DNA of 64,000 nucleotides from Streptomyces sp. WMMC940 (lineage in GTDB: Bacteria > Actinomycetota > Actinomycetes > Streptomycetales > Streptomycetaceae), in contig NZ_JAPZBC010000001.1 of the NCBI RefSeq assembly GCF_027460265.1, positions 2,755,501-2,819,500 on the forward strand. Direction: 5' to 3'. Below are positions 16,937-26,069 of the stretch, one piece after another. Position 1 is the stretch's first letter, and each line of letters starts with the position of its first letter. The notes below the pieces were generated by a model that was not told where the DNA came from, did not search any database, and worked only from the letters and a program-made list of their open reading frames with translations. The translations under genes were made by a program, and so were the position numbers.

Positions 16937-18043
16937 ATGGAGATTCTCTGGTTCCTGATCGCGCTGGGCCTGCTGGCCGCGGCGATCGGCCCGTTCGTGA
17001 TGCGCCGCCGCCACGCCGTACGACAGGTCGCCCCCGGTTCGCCGGACGCCGCCGACCCCGCCGCCTACGGATTCGTGCGCCAGGAGGAACTCGACCTGCG
17101 GCTGCCCGGGCCCGACCAGGACCTCCTCGACGTGCTCGACCTGGTGCAGCGCACCCAGGACTGGCGGGCCGCGTCCCAGCTGCTCGCGGGCACCGAGAAG
17201 GAGGGCGAGCGGCGCTGGCAGCGGGTGCAGGCGTTCGCGGGCGCCGCGTCGCTGGAGCTCCAGCACCAGCCCGGGACCGGGGGATCGTGGCTGCGCGCCT
17301 GGCGCGCGGAGTCGCCGAAGGACGCCGGCGGCGCCGCCGTCCACGCGGAGTTCCTGGTACAGCAGGCCTGGCGTTCCTCCGGCGGGGCCGGCAGCGACGA
17401 CTTCCGGATCATCCTGGAGGAGGCCCGCTCGGTGTGCGGGGAGGCCGCACTGCTCGCGCCGGGCGACCCCGTCCCGTACATCACCGAGCTGGCCGTGGCC
17501 CGGGGGCTCGGCTATTCCCACGAGCAGTTCGACCAGGTGTGGGCCAAGGTGATCGACCGTGCCCCGGCGCACATGGGCGCCCACCTCGCGGCCCTCCACT
17601 ACTGGTGCGAGAAGTGGCACGGCTCGCGGGAGGAGGCCGACCACTTCGCGACCACCTCGGCCGCCCGCGCGCCCCAGGGCTCGCTGCTGTCCGCCCTGCC
17701 GCTGTTCGCCGTGTTCGAGCACCTGCCCGAGGTCAACCTGGTCTCCGGCTTCTACCAGAGCGCGGTCGTCACCAAGGCCGTGGAGGGCGCTCTGCACGCC
17801 GCGCACCACGCGTCGGCGAACGACCCGGTCCTCCCCCACGTCCGCCATCTGCTGATCTTCTTCCTGGTCAGGTCCGAGCGCTGGGCCGAGGCCATGCACC
17901 AGCTGGTCCACGTCGACGGCCACGTCGGCGCCCTGCCCTGGACCCACGGCAGCGACCCGGCCGGTGAGTACACGGTCTACCGGGCGCTCGCGGTCGCGGG
18001 CTACGAGGCGAACGGCGGCAGCCCGGCGACGCTGCCGCACTGA
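16937..18043 (+). CDS. Membrane-anchored hypothetical protein
   Basis: The 368-residue product has an N-terminal membrane helix (MEILWFLIALGLLAAAIGPFVM), then a basic stop-transfer and a large soluble domain, probably cytosolic, of helical TPR-like character (residues 60-350), with no catalytic motif I can name. The pattern RTQDWRAASQLLAG... EKEGERRWQRVQAFAG is common in streptomycete proteins annotated only as hypothetical. GACAAT ends 6 nt before the ATG and there is no ribosome-binding site, so the mRNA may be leaderless. A hairpin terminator follows. Confidence 0.85.
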   Translation: MEILWFLIALGLLAAAIGPFVMRRRHAVRQVAPGSPDAADPAAYGFVRQEELDLRLPGPDQDLLDVLDLVQRTQDWRAASQLLAGTEKEGERRWQRVQAFAGAASLELQHQPGTGGSWLRAWRAESPKDAGGAAVHAEFLVQQAWRSSGGAGSDDFRIILEEARSVCGEAALLAPGDPVPYITELAVARGLGYSHEQFDQVWAKVIDRAPAHMGAHLAALHYWCEKWHGSREEADHFATTSAARAPQGSLLSALPLFAVFEHLPEVNLVSGFYQSAVVTKAVEGALHAAHHASANDPVLPHVRHLLIFFLVRSERWAEAMHQLVHVDGHVGALPWTHGSDPAGEYTVYRALAVAGYEANGGSPATLPH

Positions 18044-18071
18044 AGGCACGGAACGGCTCGGCGGCCGGCCG

Positions 18072-18105
18072 CTCCGGGCCACGGGGGAATCCCCCGGGCC
18101 CGGAG
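18072..18105. terminator. Hairpin terminator after the membrane-anchored gene
   Basis: CTCCGGGCC pairs with GGCCCGGAG and, after a bulged A, CGGGGG pairs with CCCCCG around a small AAT loop. It ends 40 bp before msrA, which therefore has its own transcription start. Confidence 0.65.
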
Positions 18106-18145
18106 TGCGTTCTGAGGGGTGCAACCACTCCCGGAGGAGATTCGC

Positions 18146-18814
18146 ATGTTCCTGAACCGCCGCGTCCCTGAGCTGCCCAACCCCGCCCAGGCCCTGCGCG
18201 GTCGCGAAACCCCCGAGTTCGACGTCCCCGCCCGCCACACCGTCCTCGGCAACCCGCTCCTGGGCCCCTACCCCGAGGGCCTGGCGGTCGCCGACTTCGG
18301 GCTGGGCTGCTTCTGGGGCGCCGAGCGCACGTTCTGGCGGATCGACGGTGTGTGGACCACACTCGTCGGCTACCAGGGCGGCTACACCCCGAACCCGACG
18401 TACGAAGAGGTCTGCTCGGGCCTCACCGGCCACACCGAGGCCGTCCGCGTCGTGTACGACCCGTCGGTCGTCTCCTACGAGCAGCTGCTGAAGGTCTTCT
18501 GGGAGGCCCACGACCCGACCCAGGGCTTCCGCCAGGGCAACGACGTGGGCACCCAGTACCGCTCGGCGATCCACACCCACACACCGGCCCAGGCCGAGGC
18601 CGCGGAGGCCTCCCGCGTCGCGTACCAGAAGGTGCTGACGGGCGCGGGACACGGCACGATCACGACGGAGATCCTGGCCGCGGAGGGCAGGACGTTCTAC
18701 CCGGCCGAGGGATATCACCAGCAGTACCTCGACAAGAACCCGGCGGGCTACTGCGGTATCGGAGGGACGGGTGTCTCCTGTCCGGTCGGTGTGGCCGGGG
18801 CCCCCGGGAAGTGA
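18146..18814 (+). CDS. msrA: Peptide-methionine (S)-S-oxide reductase MsrA
   Basis: MsrA repairs oxidised methionine in proteins. The start is ATG 18146 ([10 protein letters not shown]), with GGAGGAG 6 nt upstream; an in-frame upstream ATG at 18119 is less likely. The catalytic Cys55 lies in [32 protein letters not shown] and the [10 protein letters not shown] block follow. The C-terminus has [11 protein letters not shown], with the resolving cysteines. The 222-residue length is normal for the long streptomycete form with an N-terminal extension of about 45 residues. Confidence 0.95.
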   Translation: MFLNRRVPELPNPAQALRGRETPEFDVPARHTVLGNPLLGPYPEGLAVADFGLGCFWGAERTFWRIDGVWTTLVGYQGGYTPNPTYEEVCSGLTGHTEAVRVVYDPSVVSYEQLLKVFWEAHDPTQGFRQGNDVGTQYRSAIHTHTPAQAEAAEASRVAYQKVLTGAGHGTITTEILAAEGRTFYPAEGYHQQYLDKNPAGYCGIGGTGVSCPVGVAGAPGK

Positions 18815-18838
18815 CCTTCCCACTCCCCGATCCCGTAC

Positions 18839-19282
18839 ATGCATGAGCGGCTGACCCGCCTCTGGCACGACCGGTGGCGGGTCGGCCCGCAAGAGACCGT
18901 GCTTGCCGTCGAGATCACCCGCGAGGGCTTCGAGTGGGCGCTGAGCAACGCGTGCCTGTCGAGTTACGTCCGTGGGCTGCACTCCGACCGCAGCGCCTGG
19001 CAAAGCCGGCTGAAGCGGGCACCGGCCCGCGTCCAGTGGGACCCCGAGCGGGATCTGCGCCTGCAGCCGCTGCCGTACCGCTCGCTGCAACTCGGGCTCT
19101 CCGGCGAAGCCGTACGACGCTACGCGGACGAGTGGACGGTCTCCGTCAACGACGTGACTCCGCTCGCCCGTGAGATCCACGCGCTCGTCAGCAGCGGCGA
19201 CCTGGACTCCGCGACCCGACTGCTGCCCCACGAGCGACCGTACCCCGCCGGGGACGAACTGATGGCCGATCCGAGTTCGTGA
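18839..19282 (+). CDS. DUF4291 protein lacking its N-terminal part
   Basis: The 147-residue frame reads QETVLAVEITREGFEWALSN, then ARVQWDPERDLRLQPLP and LQLGLSGEAVRRYADEWTVSVNDVTPLAREI, which is the C-terminal two thirds of DUF4291. Complete members have about 60 more residues upstream, including a conserved MTWIKPSFLWMMYR segment; here only MHERLTRLWHDRWRVG precedes. The gene begins 24 bp after msrA, so the missing part is not present in another frame. It is probably a truncated copy. No function is known for the family. Confidence 0.6.
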   Translation: MHERLTRLWHDRWRVGPQETVLAVEITREGFEWALSNACLSSYVRGLHSDRSAWQSRLKRAPARVQWDPERDLRLQPLPYRSLQLGLSGEAVRRYADEWTVSVNDVTPLAREIHALVSSGDLDSATRLLPHERPYPAGDELMADPSS

Positions 19283-19552
19283 CGGGACGCGTTCGTCCGG
19301 GGTACGGCTGCCACCCGTGCCACATGGCACCACCGGCTCGCCGGGGCGGGGGTTTCCTGCCCGGTGAGTACGGGCGGCATCCCTGATCACGTGGTGGCGG
19401 AAGTGGAACGTGGCCCCGCGTGATCCGCTGATCATCGTGGTCCGTATCGTGCCGCCGTTCGTCGCACTGCGGCGGACGCACGGCCGGGCACACCACTCGC
19501 CGGCAGATCGCGCTCGCCCTGCTCGTCCAGGATGCCGTATGCGTCGCGACCG

Positions 19553-20740
19553 TCAGACGTGGCCCTGCGCCGGTAGTTCCAGGCGGAGTTCGTAGCCGCC
19601 GTCAGCCGTCGGGCCCGAATCGACCGTGCCGCCCAGGAGCTCGGCGCGCTGGCGCAGGCTGACGAGGCCGTAGTGGGCGCTGGGGAGGGGCAGGGCGGGC
19701 CGGGTAGGGGCCGTGTTGGTGACCGTCACGCGGACCGCGCCGCCGTCGTGCCGCACACGGACCGTGGCCGTGGCGCCGGGCGCGTGCTTGCGGACGTTGG
19801 TCAGGGCCTCCTGGACGGTGCGGTAGACGGCGCGCTGGACGGTCACCGGCAGCCCGTCCGGTCCCGGCGTCCCACCGGCCGGCGGCGGAGCGGCGGCGGC
19901 TCCGCCGAGTGCCGGTCCGGCCGGCGGCCGGTGGCCCGAAGGCGGCAGGTCCGTGTGCAGCTCGGCCTGGATGCCGCTGCCGTCCACCAGCCGCTGGAGG
20001 TCCGCCATGGACGGCTGGGGGGTGAGTTCGGCAGGACGTCCGCCGGAGGCCCGCAGGACGCTGACCATGTGGCGCAGCTCGTCCAGGGTCTGCACGCTCA
20101 GCCGCCGGATCGTGGCCGCCGCGTCCCTGACCTCGGGGTCGCCGGTGCCGACCTGGAGCGCTCCGGCGCGTACGGCGATCAGGCTGACCTGGTGGGAGAC
20201 CACGTCGTGCATCTCGCGGGCGAGCTGGGCGCGCTCCTTGGCCAGCACTGTCTGGGTGGTCAGCAGCCGCTCGTGGTCCCGCGCCTCGGAGATCTCCGCC
20301 AGCCGCAGCGAGAGGTCGCGCCGGGTCTGGACGAGCTGGCCGAGGAAGACGGGCGCGGCAGCCGTGGCCGCGGTGTAGCCGAGGGTGATGAGGGTGGAGG
20401 TCTTCGTCAGGTCCAGCTCGGGCGACGGCAGCGAGATCATGTCGCTGACCGTGAAGGCCAGCGCGCAGACGGCGAGCAGGATCCGGCGGCGGGACAGCGA
20501 GGCGAGAGTGTAGAGCGCGGCCAGCCCGGCGAAGATCGCGTCGTTCAGGGCGACGGCGGGCAGCGTGACCAGGAAGACCAGTAGCGGCACCCGGCGGCGC
20601 AGCGCGAGGGCGAACGCGGCGACCAGGGCGAAGCCCAGGCGCAGCGGCTCGGCGGTGGTGACGTTGACCCAGACGTCGAGCAGTGCCACCCCGACCAGCG
20701 CGGCGTCCATCACGGGGGGCGGTACGCGGCGGGAGGTCAT
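19553..20740 (-). CDS. Sensor histidine kinase (NarL/DesK-type, HisKA_3)
   Basis: The 395-residue product starts at ATG 20740 (MTSRRVPPPVMDAALVG), overlapping the regulator stop by 4 bp. Residues 10-135 hold about five membrane helices with short loops, so sensing is probably within the membrane. A coiled-coil linker leads to the phosphoacceptor H178 in LAREMHDVVSHQVSLIA. The ATPase domain has the N-box in VQEALTNVRKHAPGA and ends with GYELRLELPAQGHV, but lies behind a Pro/Gly-rich insertion at about 285-305. No target gene is adjacent; the stimulus is unknown. Confidence 0.92.
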   Translation of the reverse strand: MTSRRVPPPVMDAALVGVALLDVWVNVTTAEPLRLGFALVAAFALALRRRVPLLVFLVTLPAVALNDAIFAGLAALYTLASLSRRRILLAVCALAFTVSDMISLPSPELDLTKTSTLITLGYTAATAAAPVFLGQLVQTRRDLSLRLAEISEARDHERLLTTQTVLAKERAQLAREMHDVVSHQVSLIAVRAGALQVGTGDPEVRDAAATIRRLSVQTLDELRHMVSVLRASGGRPAELTPQPSMADLQRLVDGSGIQAELHTDLPPSGHRPPAGPALGGAAAAPPPAGGTPGPDGLPVTVQRAVYRTVQEALTNVRKHAPGATATVRVRHDGGAVRVTVTNTAPTRPALPLPSAHYGLVSLRQRAELLGGTVDSGPTADGGYELRLELPAQGHV

Positions 20741-21402
20741 GGCGCCTCCTGGTCCCGGGGCGGTCTGAGCAGGCCGGCCCGCTCGGCGAGCAGGGCGGCC
20801 TGAACCCGGCCGGCCACTTCGAGTTTGGTGAGGATGGCGCTGACGTGGTCCTTCACCGTGCCGGTGCCCAGGTGCATCCGGGCGGCGATGTCGGCGTTGG
20901 AGAGTCCCTCGGCGATCAGCACGAGTACGGCGCGTTCCCGGTCGCTGAGCCGGGCGATGCCGCGTGCGGCGGCCTCCTCGGGGCCCGCGTCGAGATAGCC
21001 GTCCACGACGGTCCTGGTGACCTTGGACGACAGGACGGTTCCACCGTCGGCGAGGGTCCGCACCAGGAACGGCAGTCCCTCGGGGTCGGTGTCCTTGAGC
21101 AGGAAGCCGGCGGCACCCGCGCGCAGTGCCGTCGCCACGTACTCGTCCATGTCGAAAGTCGTGAGCATGGCGACTACTGGAGGGTGCTGCAGGCGGCGCA
21201 GGCCGCCGAGGACGGTGAGGCCGTCCACGTCCGGCATCCGGATGTCCAGCAGTACGACGTCGGGGCGGGACTCCTCGGCGGTCCGGACCGCCTCGGCGCC
21301 GGGGACCGCGGCCACGACCTCGATGTCGTCGGCCGCGTCGAGGATGTGCTGGAAGCCCGTGCGGATCAGGGCCTCGTCGTCGACCACCATTACCCGGATC
21401 AC
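20737..21402 (-). CDS. NarL/FixJ-family response regulator
   Basis: I start this at GTG 21402 (VIRVMVVDDEALIRTGF) because GCGGAG lies 5 nt upstream and family members begin here; an ATG at 21420 is the alternative. The receiver domain has the acidic pair D8-D9, the phosphoacceptor D53 in LLDIRMPDVDG and the lysine in GFLLKDTDPE. The C-terminal LuxR-type HTH reads LSDRERAVLVLIAEGLSNADIAARM... GTVKDHVSAILTKL. It is the first gene of the pair with the kinase. Confidence 0.93.
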   Translation of the reverse strand: MIRVMVVDDEALIRTGFQHILDAADDIEVVAAVPGAEAVRTAEESRPDVVLLDIRMPDVDGLTVLGGLRRLQHPPVVAMLTTFDMDEYVATALRAGAAGFLLKDTDPEGLPFLVRTLADGGTVLSSKVTRTVVDGYLDAGPEEAAARGIARLSDRERAVLVLIAEGLSNADIAARMHLGTGTVKDHVSAILTKLEVAGRVQAALLAERAGLLRPPRDQEAP

Positions 21403-21615
21403 GCGTGCTCCGCTCGCCATGCCCCGTGGGACCACTGTCCGATTCGTACCATGGCGAGCGGTGAGCCGCGCGGGTGAGCGGGGTGGCGGGCCGTCCGGGC
21501 GCCGGTGGCGGACCGCCGTCTCCGGTCCCCGGCCCGGCGACGAGGGCGGCTACGCGTACGACGTGGTGACGTGTACGACCGACCGGCACGCCCGACACGT
21601 GCGCGCACGAGCACG

Positions 21616-21659
21616 ACGAAGGCGGTGGCCCCGGTGCGTTCGGGTGCCACCGCCTTCGT
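21616..21659. terminator. Terminator after the L,D-transpeptidase gene
   Basis: A 14-bp perfect stem, ACGAAGGCGGTGGC with its complement, encloses a 16-nt loop. It lies downstream of the minus-strand transpeptidase (stop at 21722) and upstream of the response regulator. Confidence 0.8.
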
Positions 21660-21721
21660 GCGGCGGGTTCGGTGGACGAGTGGCTGGTCCCCCGGGGCGG
21701 GCCGACGGGCCCGGTGCGGGA

Positions 21722-22966
21722 TCAGACCGCCGAGCCGGCCTTCCAGTCCGCCCAGCTCATGTTCCAGCCGTTGAGGCCGTTGTCGGGCTGGATCGTCTTG
21801 TCCTTGGAGTTCTTGACGACCACGACGTCACCGATGATCGAGTTGTCGTAGAACCAGGCCGCGGGCTGCTTCGGGTCGCCGGCGCCCTTGACGTCGTTCA
21901 GGCCCACGCAGCCGTGGCTGGTGTTGGCACTGCCGAAGATCGAGTCGGCGCCCCAGTAGTTGCCGTGGATGAACGTGCCGGAGGTGGACAGCCGCATGGC
22001 GTGCGGGACGTCCTTGATGTCGTACTCGCCCTTGCCGTCGTCGTCCGTGAAGCCGACGGTGGCCCCGTTCATCCGGGTCTCCTTGAACTTCTCCGAGATG
22101 ACCATGCGGCCGTTGTAGGTCGGGTTCTCGGGCGAGCCGGCGGAGATCGGGATGGTCTTGACGGTCTTGCCGTCCTGGGTGACCGTCATGGTCTTGGCGG
22201 CGGCGTCCACGGTGGAGACCTGGTTGCGGCCGATGGTGAAGGTCACCGTCTTCTGCTGGACGCCGAAGACGCCGTCGGCACCCTCCACACCGTCCAGGTT
22301 CAGCTTCAGCGTGACGGTGGAACCCTCCTGCCAGTAGTCGTCCGGGCGGAAGTCCAGCCGCTGGGAGTTGAACCAGTGGCCGACGACCTCCTGGCCGCTG
22401 CTGGAGGAGACGGTGATGCCGGACTGAACGGCCTTGCGGTCCGTGATCGCCTTGTTGAAGTTGATCGAGACCGGCATGCCGACGCCCACGGTGGAGCCGT
22501 CCTCGGGCGTGAAGTTGCCGATGAAGCTGTTGTCGGGCGAGACCGTGGTGAACGAGGAGTTCTCGTGCGCCTCGCGGCCCTTCCCGTCCTTGGCGGAGGC
22601 CGAGATCTTGTAGACGGTGGCGCGCTCCAGCTGCCCGTCGGGCTTCCAGCTCTTGCCGTCGCCGCTGAGCGTGCCCTCGACGGCCTTGCCGTCGCCCGTG
22701 GTCATGGTGACCTCGGTGAGCGTGCCCTCGCTGACGGTGACCTTGGCGTCGTTGTTGATGCCGGCGTTGGTCGCGCCGTTCTTGGGCGAGATGACTATTC
22801 GGGCGTCCGAGGCGTCCTTGGCGGCCGCCTCGTCCACCTGCTCCTGCGACTTCTTCGCCTCGGCACCGGGGCCGTCGGCATCGGCGCTGCTGCAGCCCGT
22901 GAGTACCAGTACGCCGCCGAGCAGGGCGGACACGGTCAGACGTCCGCGCCGCTTGCTGTCCGTCAT
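21722..22966 (-). CDS. L,D-transpeptidase lipoprotein (Ig-like domains plus YkuD)
   Basis: This enzyme makes 3-3 crosslinks in peptidoglycan outside the membrane. I choose ATG 22966 (MTDSKRRGRLTVSALL) with GGAG 9 nt upstream; the frame extends to 23011. The lipobox LTGC near residue 23 (from this start) gives a lipid-anchored protein. Two beta-sandwich Ig-like domains (Big_10-type; ISPKNGATNAGIN..., FTPEDGSTVGVGMPVSINF) precede the YkuD domain, whose motif is HGNYW... SANTSHGCVGLND with the catalytic cysteine. The architecture is that of mycobacterial LdtB-like enzymes. Confidence 0.93.
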   Translation of the reverse strand: MTDSKRRGRLTVSALLGGVLVLTGCSSADADGPGAEAKKSQEQVDEAAAKDASDARIVISPKNGATNAGINNDAKVTVSEGTLTEVTMTTGDGKAVEGTLSGDGKSWKPDGQLERATVYKISASAKDGKGREAHENSSFTTVSPDNSFIGNFTPEDGSTVGVGMPVSINFNKAITDRKAVQSGITVSSSSGQEVVGHWFNSQRLDFRPDDYWQEGSTVTLKLNLDGVEGADGVFGVQQKTVTFTIGRNQVSTVDAAAKTMTVTQDGKTVKTIPISAGSPENPTYNGRMVISEKFKETRMNGATVGFTDDDGKGEYDIKDVPHAMRLSTSGTFIHGNYWGADSIFGSANTSHGCVGLNDVKGAGDPKQPAAWFYDNSIIGDVVVVKNSKDKTIQPDNGLNGWNMSWADWKAGSAV

Positions 22967-23232
22967 CACACGCTTCTCCATCGTCACCGATTTACCTGCG
23001 ATCTCTATCAAGAAGACCCAAAACGTCCCGCCCGGTTCCAGTCCTGGCGGATTTTGTGGGCAACACCACTCATCGACGCGTCCGAGGGCGCGCCGGTTGC
23101 GGTCGCGCGCCCTCCCGTTTCGGGTTCCGGCGATCCTTCACGACTTTCCTGTGAACCCGCACGGCGGGGACGGGCCCCGGTTCGCCGCCCGCGGCGACCG
23201 GGGCCCGGTCGGTCCGCCCGGCTCCCGTCGCG

Positions 23233-23598
23233 TCACGGGCGCCCCGCGCGGTCCGCCCCGTCGTCCTGCCCGTCCTCGTCCGTCTCCCCGTCTTCCTCGT
23301 CGATATCCCAGTCGTCGGCGTCGGGGTCGTAATCGATCTGCTCACAGCTCCACGACGCCTGGGCGAGTTCCACGCCGGGAACGTCGCCGATCAGGTCGAA
23401 CGGGTCGACGAGGTACGCCAGGGCCTCCGCGGAGTCTTCGCTCACGGACGAGGAGGAGTGCGCGCGCTCCTCGTCCGGCATGAGTTCGTCCGTCTCGATA
23501 CGGTCGAGGGCCGCCCCGGCGAGCTCTTCCGGTTCGGCAACCTCCAGCACCAATTCGACGTGTAGCCGCACATAGCGTGATGTCTCAGAAGTGGTCAT
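23233..23598 (-). CDS. Acidic hypothetical protein
   Basis: The 121-residue product starts at ATG 23598 (MTTSETSRYVRLHVELVLEV); the open frame runs to 23679 but lacks resemblance there. The N-terminal half looks like an alpha/beta domain (VRLHVELVLEVAEPEELAGAALDRI). The C-terminus is extremely acidic (DYDPDADDWDIDEEDGETDEDGQ...), which may mimic nucleic acid or bind cations. No function is recognised. It is divergent from the LAXTG gene. Confidence 0.75.
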   Translation of the reverse strand: MTTSETSRYVRLHVELVLEVAEPEELAGAALDRIETDELMPDEERAHSSSSVSEDSAEALAYLVDPFDLIGDVPGVELAQASWSCEQIDYDPDADDWDIDEEDGETDEDGQDDGADRAGRP

Positions 23599-23718
23599 AC
23601 GACGGAGACTAGAGCGCGGGGCCTCCCGACTTTCCTGCGACCCGCTGCTTTCATTAGCATCGCCGGAGCATCGCCTCACGCGGTCAATTGGCCGCTGTCA
23701 CAAGGGGGATCGTTTCCC

Positions 23719-24126
23719 GTGCCCGTCGCTCGTCGTCCGCTGCTGACCGCCACCGCGGCCGGTTCCCTGCTCTGTGCGCTGTGGTTCGTACCCTCGGCGA
23801 ACGCCACGGCGGACGGTGAGCAGCGGCAGCCCGACCGGTCCCGGTCCGGCCATTCCGCTTCCGCCGTCGTCGACGGCACCCGGGACTCGGACCCGGCGGG
23901 CGGCGCGCCGGCCGTGCCCGACGCCGGGGACGCCGGGGACACCCCCGCCCCGGGCGGCGTCCCGGCGGGCGCCGAGGGCCCGCAGGGGGGCGCGCAGGGC
24001 CTGTCGCTGGCGGACACCGGAAGCGTGGACACGACGCCGTATCTCGTGGGGGGCACGCTCTTCCTCGGGGTCGGTGCCGGGTTCGTGAGCCATGCCGCAC
24101 GCAGGAGCGCCGGCCGGCTGGACTGA
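23719..24126 (+). CDS. Secreted surface protein with LAXTG sortase signal
   Basis: The 135-residue product starts at GTG 23719. It has a signal peptide (RRPLLTATAAGSLLCALWF, cleavage near ANA at 27-29), a low-complexity Pro/Gly/Asp-rich linker at 30-90 suited to crossing the cell wall, and then LADTG at 97-101, a hydrophobic stretch (YLVGGTLFLGVGAGFV) and an Arg-containing tail. LAXTG is the signal used by class E sortases in streptomycetes, so it is probably covalently attached to peptidoglycan. There is no folded domain between signal and anchor. Its role is unknown; development and aerial growth depend on some such substrates. Confidence 0.8.
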   Translation: MPVARRPLLTATAAGSLLCALWFVPSANATADGEQRQPDRSRSGHSASAVVDGTRDSDPAGGAPAVPDAGDAGDTPAPGGVPAGAEGPQGGAQGLSLADTGSVDTTPYLVGGTLFLGVGAGFVSHAARRSAGRLD

Positions 24127-24180
24127 CCTGCCGCGGGCGGCCCGGAGCGGGGCGGTCCACGCCCGCCTCGGCCCCTCGGA

Positions 24181-24224
24181 CCTGCCGGAAGGGCCTCCCC
24201 GCACGGGGAGGCCCTTCCGGCAGG
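24181..24224. terminator. Bidirectional terminator between the LAXTG gene and hutH
   Basis: A perfect 20-bp stem with a GCAC loop lies between two convergent genes. Confidence 0.9.
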
Positions 24225-24378
24225 GACGGGCGGGGACTGCGGTGGCAACGGGCGCCGCCCGCTGACGGCGGGCCGTCGAGGGAGACGACGGGCGGCTGCG
24301 GAAGCCCTACGAGCGCCGAGGCAGGCCCACGGCGCGGCCACGCACGGCCACGGGAGCCGATGCGGCACCCGCCCTTCG

Positions 24379-25941
24379 CTAGGCCAGTGGACCGGTCACC
24401 GACTCCACGGCCCCGATCAGCCGCCCGTCCCGGACGAACGCCTCTGCGGCTGCCAGGTCCGGGGCGAGGAAACGATCCGGCCCGGGGCCGTCCACGCCCG
24501 CCGCACGCAGGGCCGCGATGGCCGCCTGGGTCGCGGGGGCGGGAGTGAGCCCGCGACGCAGTTCGATCGCCCGGGTCGCCGCGTACAGCTCGACGGCGAT
24601 GATCCGGGCCAGGTTGTCGACGGCCGTGCGCAGCTTGCGCGCGGCCGACCAGCCCATGGAGACGTGGTCCTCCTGCATCGCGGAGGAGGGGATCGAGTCG
24701 GCGGAGGCCGGGACGGCGAGCCGCTTCATCTCGCTGACGAGGGCCGCCTGTGTGTACTGGGCGATCATCAGGCCCGAGTCCACGCCCGCGTCGTCGGCGA
24801 GGAAGGGCGGCAGGCCGTGCGAACGGTTCTTGTCGAGCAGCCGGTCGGTGCGGCGCTCGGCGATGGAGCCGAGATCTGCGGCGGCGACGGCGAGGAAGTC
24901 GAGCACGTACGCGACGGGCGCGCCGTGGAAGTTGCCGTTGGACTCGACCCTGCCTGCCCCGGAGCCTCCGCCGGGCAGCACCACCGGATTGTCGATGGCG
25001 GCGGCGAGTTCGCGGTCGGCGACCAGGGCTGCGTGGGCGATGGTGTCCCGCCCGGCACCGGCGACCTGCGGTGCGCAGCGCACCGAGTAGGCGTCCTGGA
25101 CCCGAGGGGCCTCTTCCTCCTGGAAGTGGCCGGTCAGTTCGGAGCCCTTGAGCACGGCGCTCATGTTGGCGGCCGCGGCGGCCTGGCCCGGGTGGGGGCG
25201 GATGGCGTGCAGCTCGGGCGCGAGGACCTTGTCCGTGCCGAGCAGGCCCTCCAGCGTGAGGGCGGCGGTGATGTCGGCTGAGGTGTAGAGCCTGCGCAGG
25301 TCGGCGAGAGCCATGATCAGCATGCCGAGCATGCCGTCGGTGCCGTTGAGGAGGGCGAGGCCCTCCTTCTCGTGCAGTTCGACGGGCTCGATGCCGTGGG
25401 CGCTGAGGAGTTCACCGGCGGGGCCGACGGTGCCGTCGGGGCCTTCCGCGTCGCCCTCGCCCATCAGCGTCAGCGCACAGTGCGACAGCGGCGCGAGGTC
25501 TCCGGAGCAGCCGAGGGAGCCGTACTCGTGCACGACCGGCGTGATCCCTGCGTTCAGGACGTCCACCATGGTCTGTGCGACCTCGGGGCGTACGCCGGTG
25601 TGCCCGGAGGCCACGGTCTTCAGCCGCAGGAACATCAGGGCGCGGACGACCTCGCGCTCGACGTGCGGGCCCATGCCGGCGGCGTGCGAGCGGACGATGT
25701 TGCGCTGCAGCTGGGTGCGCAGGTCGTGACCGATGTGCCGGGTCGCCAGGGCGCCGAACCCGGTCGAGACCCCGTACACCGGCTCGGGCTTCGCGGCCAG
25801 GGCGTCCACGATCGCGCGCGCGGCGGCGAGCGCGGAGAGCGCGTCGTAGGAGAGCTCGATCCTGGCGTTGCCGCGGGCCACGGCGATGACGTCTTCGGCG
25901 GTGGTCCCGGACGTCCCCACCACGACAGTGTGCATATCCAT
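24379..25941 (-). CDS. hutH: Histidine ammonia-lyase
   Basis: HutH deaminates L-histidine to urocanate, the first step of histidine catabolism. The start is ATG 25941 (MDMHTVVVGTSGTT), with AGGG 8 nt upstream; 520 residues is normal. The electrophilic MIO cofactor arises from a tripeptide in GSLGCSGDLAPLSH, here Cys145-Ser146-Gly147 rather than the textbook Ala-Ser-Gly. Other active-site elements are present: YGVSTGFG near residue 56, NGTDG near 215 and QEDHVSMG near 430. No other hut gene is adjacent; hut genes are scattered in streptomycetes. Confidence 0.95.
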   Translation of the reverse strand: MDMHTVVVGTSGTTAEDVIAVARGNARIELSYDALSALAAARAIVDALAAKPEPVYGVSTGFGALATRHIGHDLRTQLQRNIVRSHAAGMGPHVEREVVRALMFLRLKTVASGHTGVRPEVAQTMVDVLNAGITPVVHEYGSLGCSGDLAPLSHCALTLMGEGDAEGPDGTVGPAGELLSAHGIEPVELHEKEGLALLNGTDGMLGMLIMALADLRRLYTSADITAALTLEGLLGTDKVLAPELHAIRPHPGQAAAAANMSAVLKGSELTGHFQEEEAPRVQDAYSVRCAPQVAGAGRDTIAHAALVADRELAAAIDNPVVLPGGGSGAGRVESNGNFHGAPVAYVLDFLAVAAADLGSIAERRTDRLLDKNRSHGLPPFLADDAGVDSGLMIAQYTQAALVSEMKRLAVPASADSIPSSAMQEDHVSMGWSAARKLRTAVDNLARIIAVELYAATRAIELRRGLTPAPATQAAIAALRAAGVDGPGPDRFLAPDLAAAEAFVRDGRLIGAVESVTGPLA

Positions 25942-26069
25942 ATTCAGCACCCTACGGATTGAATCTCTCTCTGTCACGGGGTGGGCGGCCCCACCGGCCC
26001 CGGCGGGAACGACCGCCCGGCACGCGCAGCACGGAAGCACCCAGCGACGGCGCGCGCCACGGCCGCGAC

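Noticed and set aside
19283..19552. Possible gene remnant after DUF4291
   Set aside because: A frame reading RQIALALLVQDAVCVAT looks protein-like but is too short and matches no family I can name.
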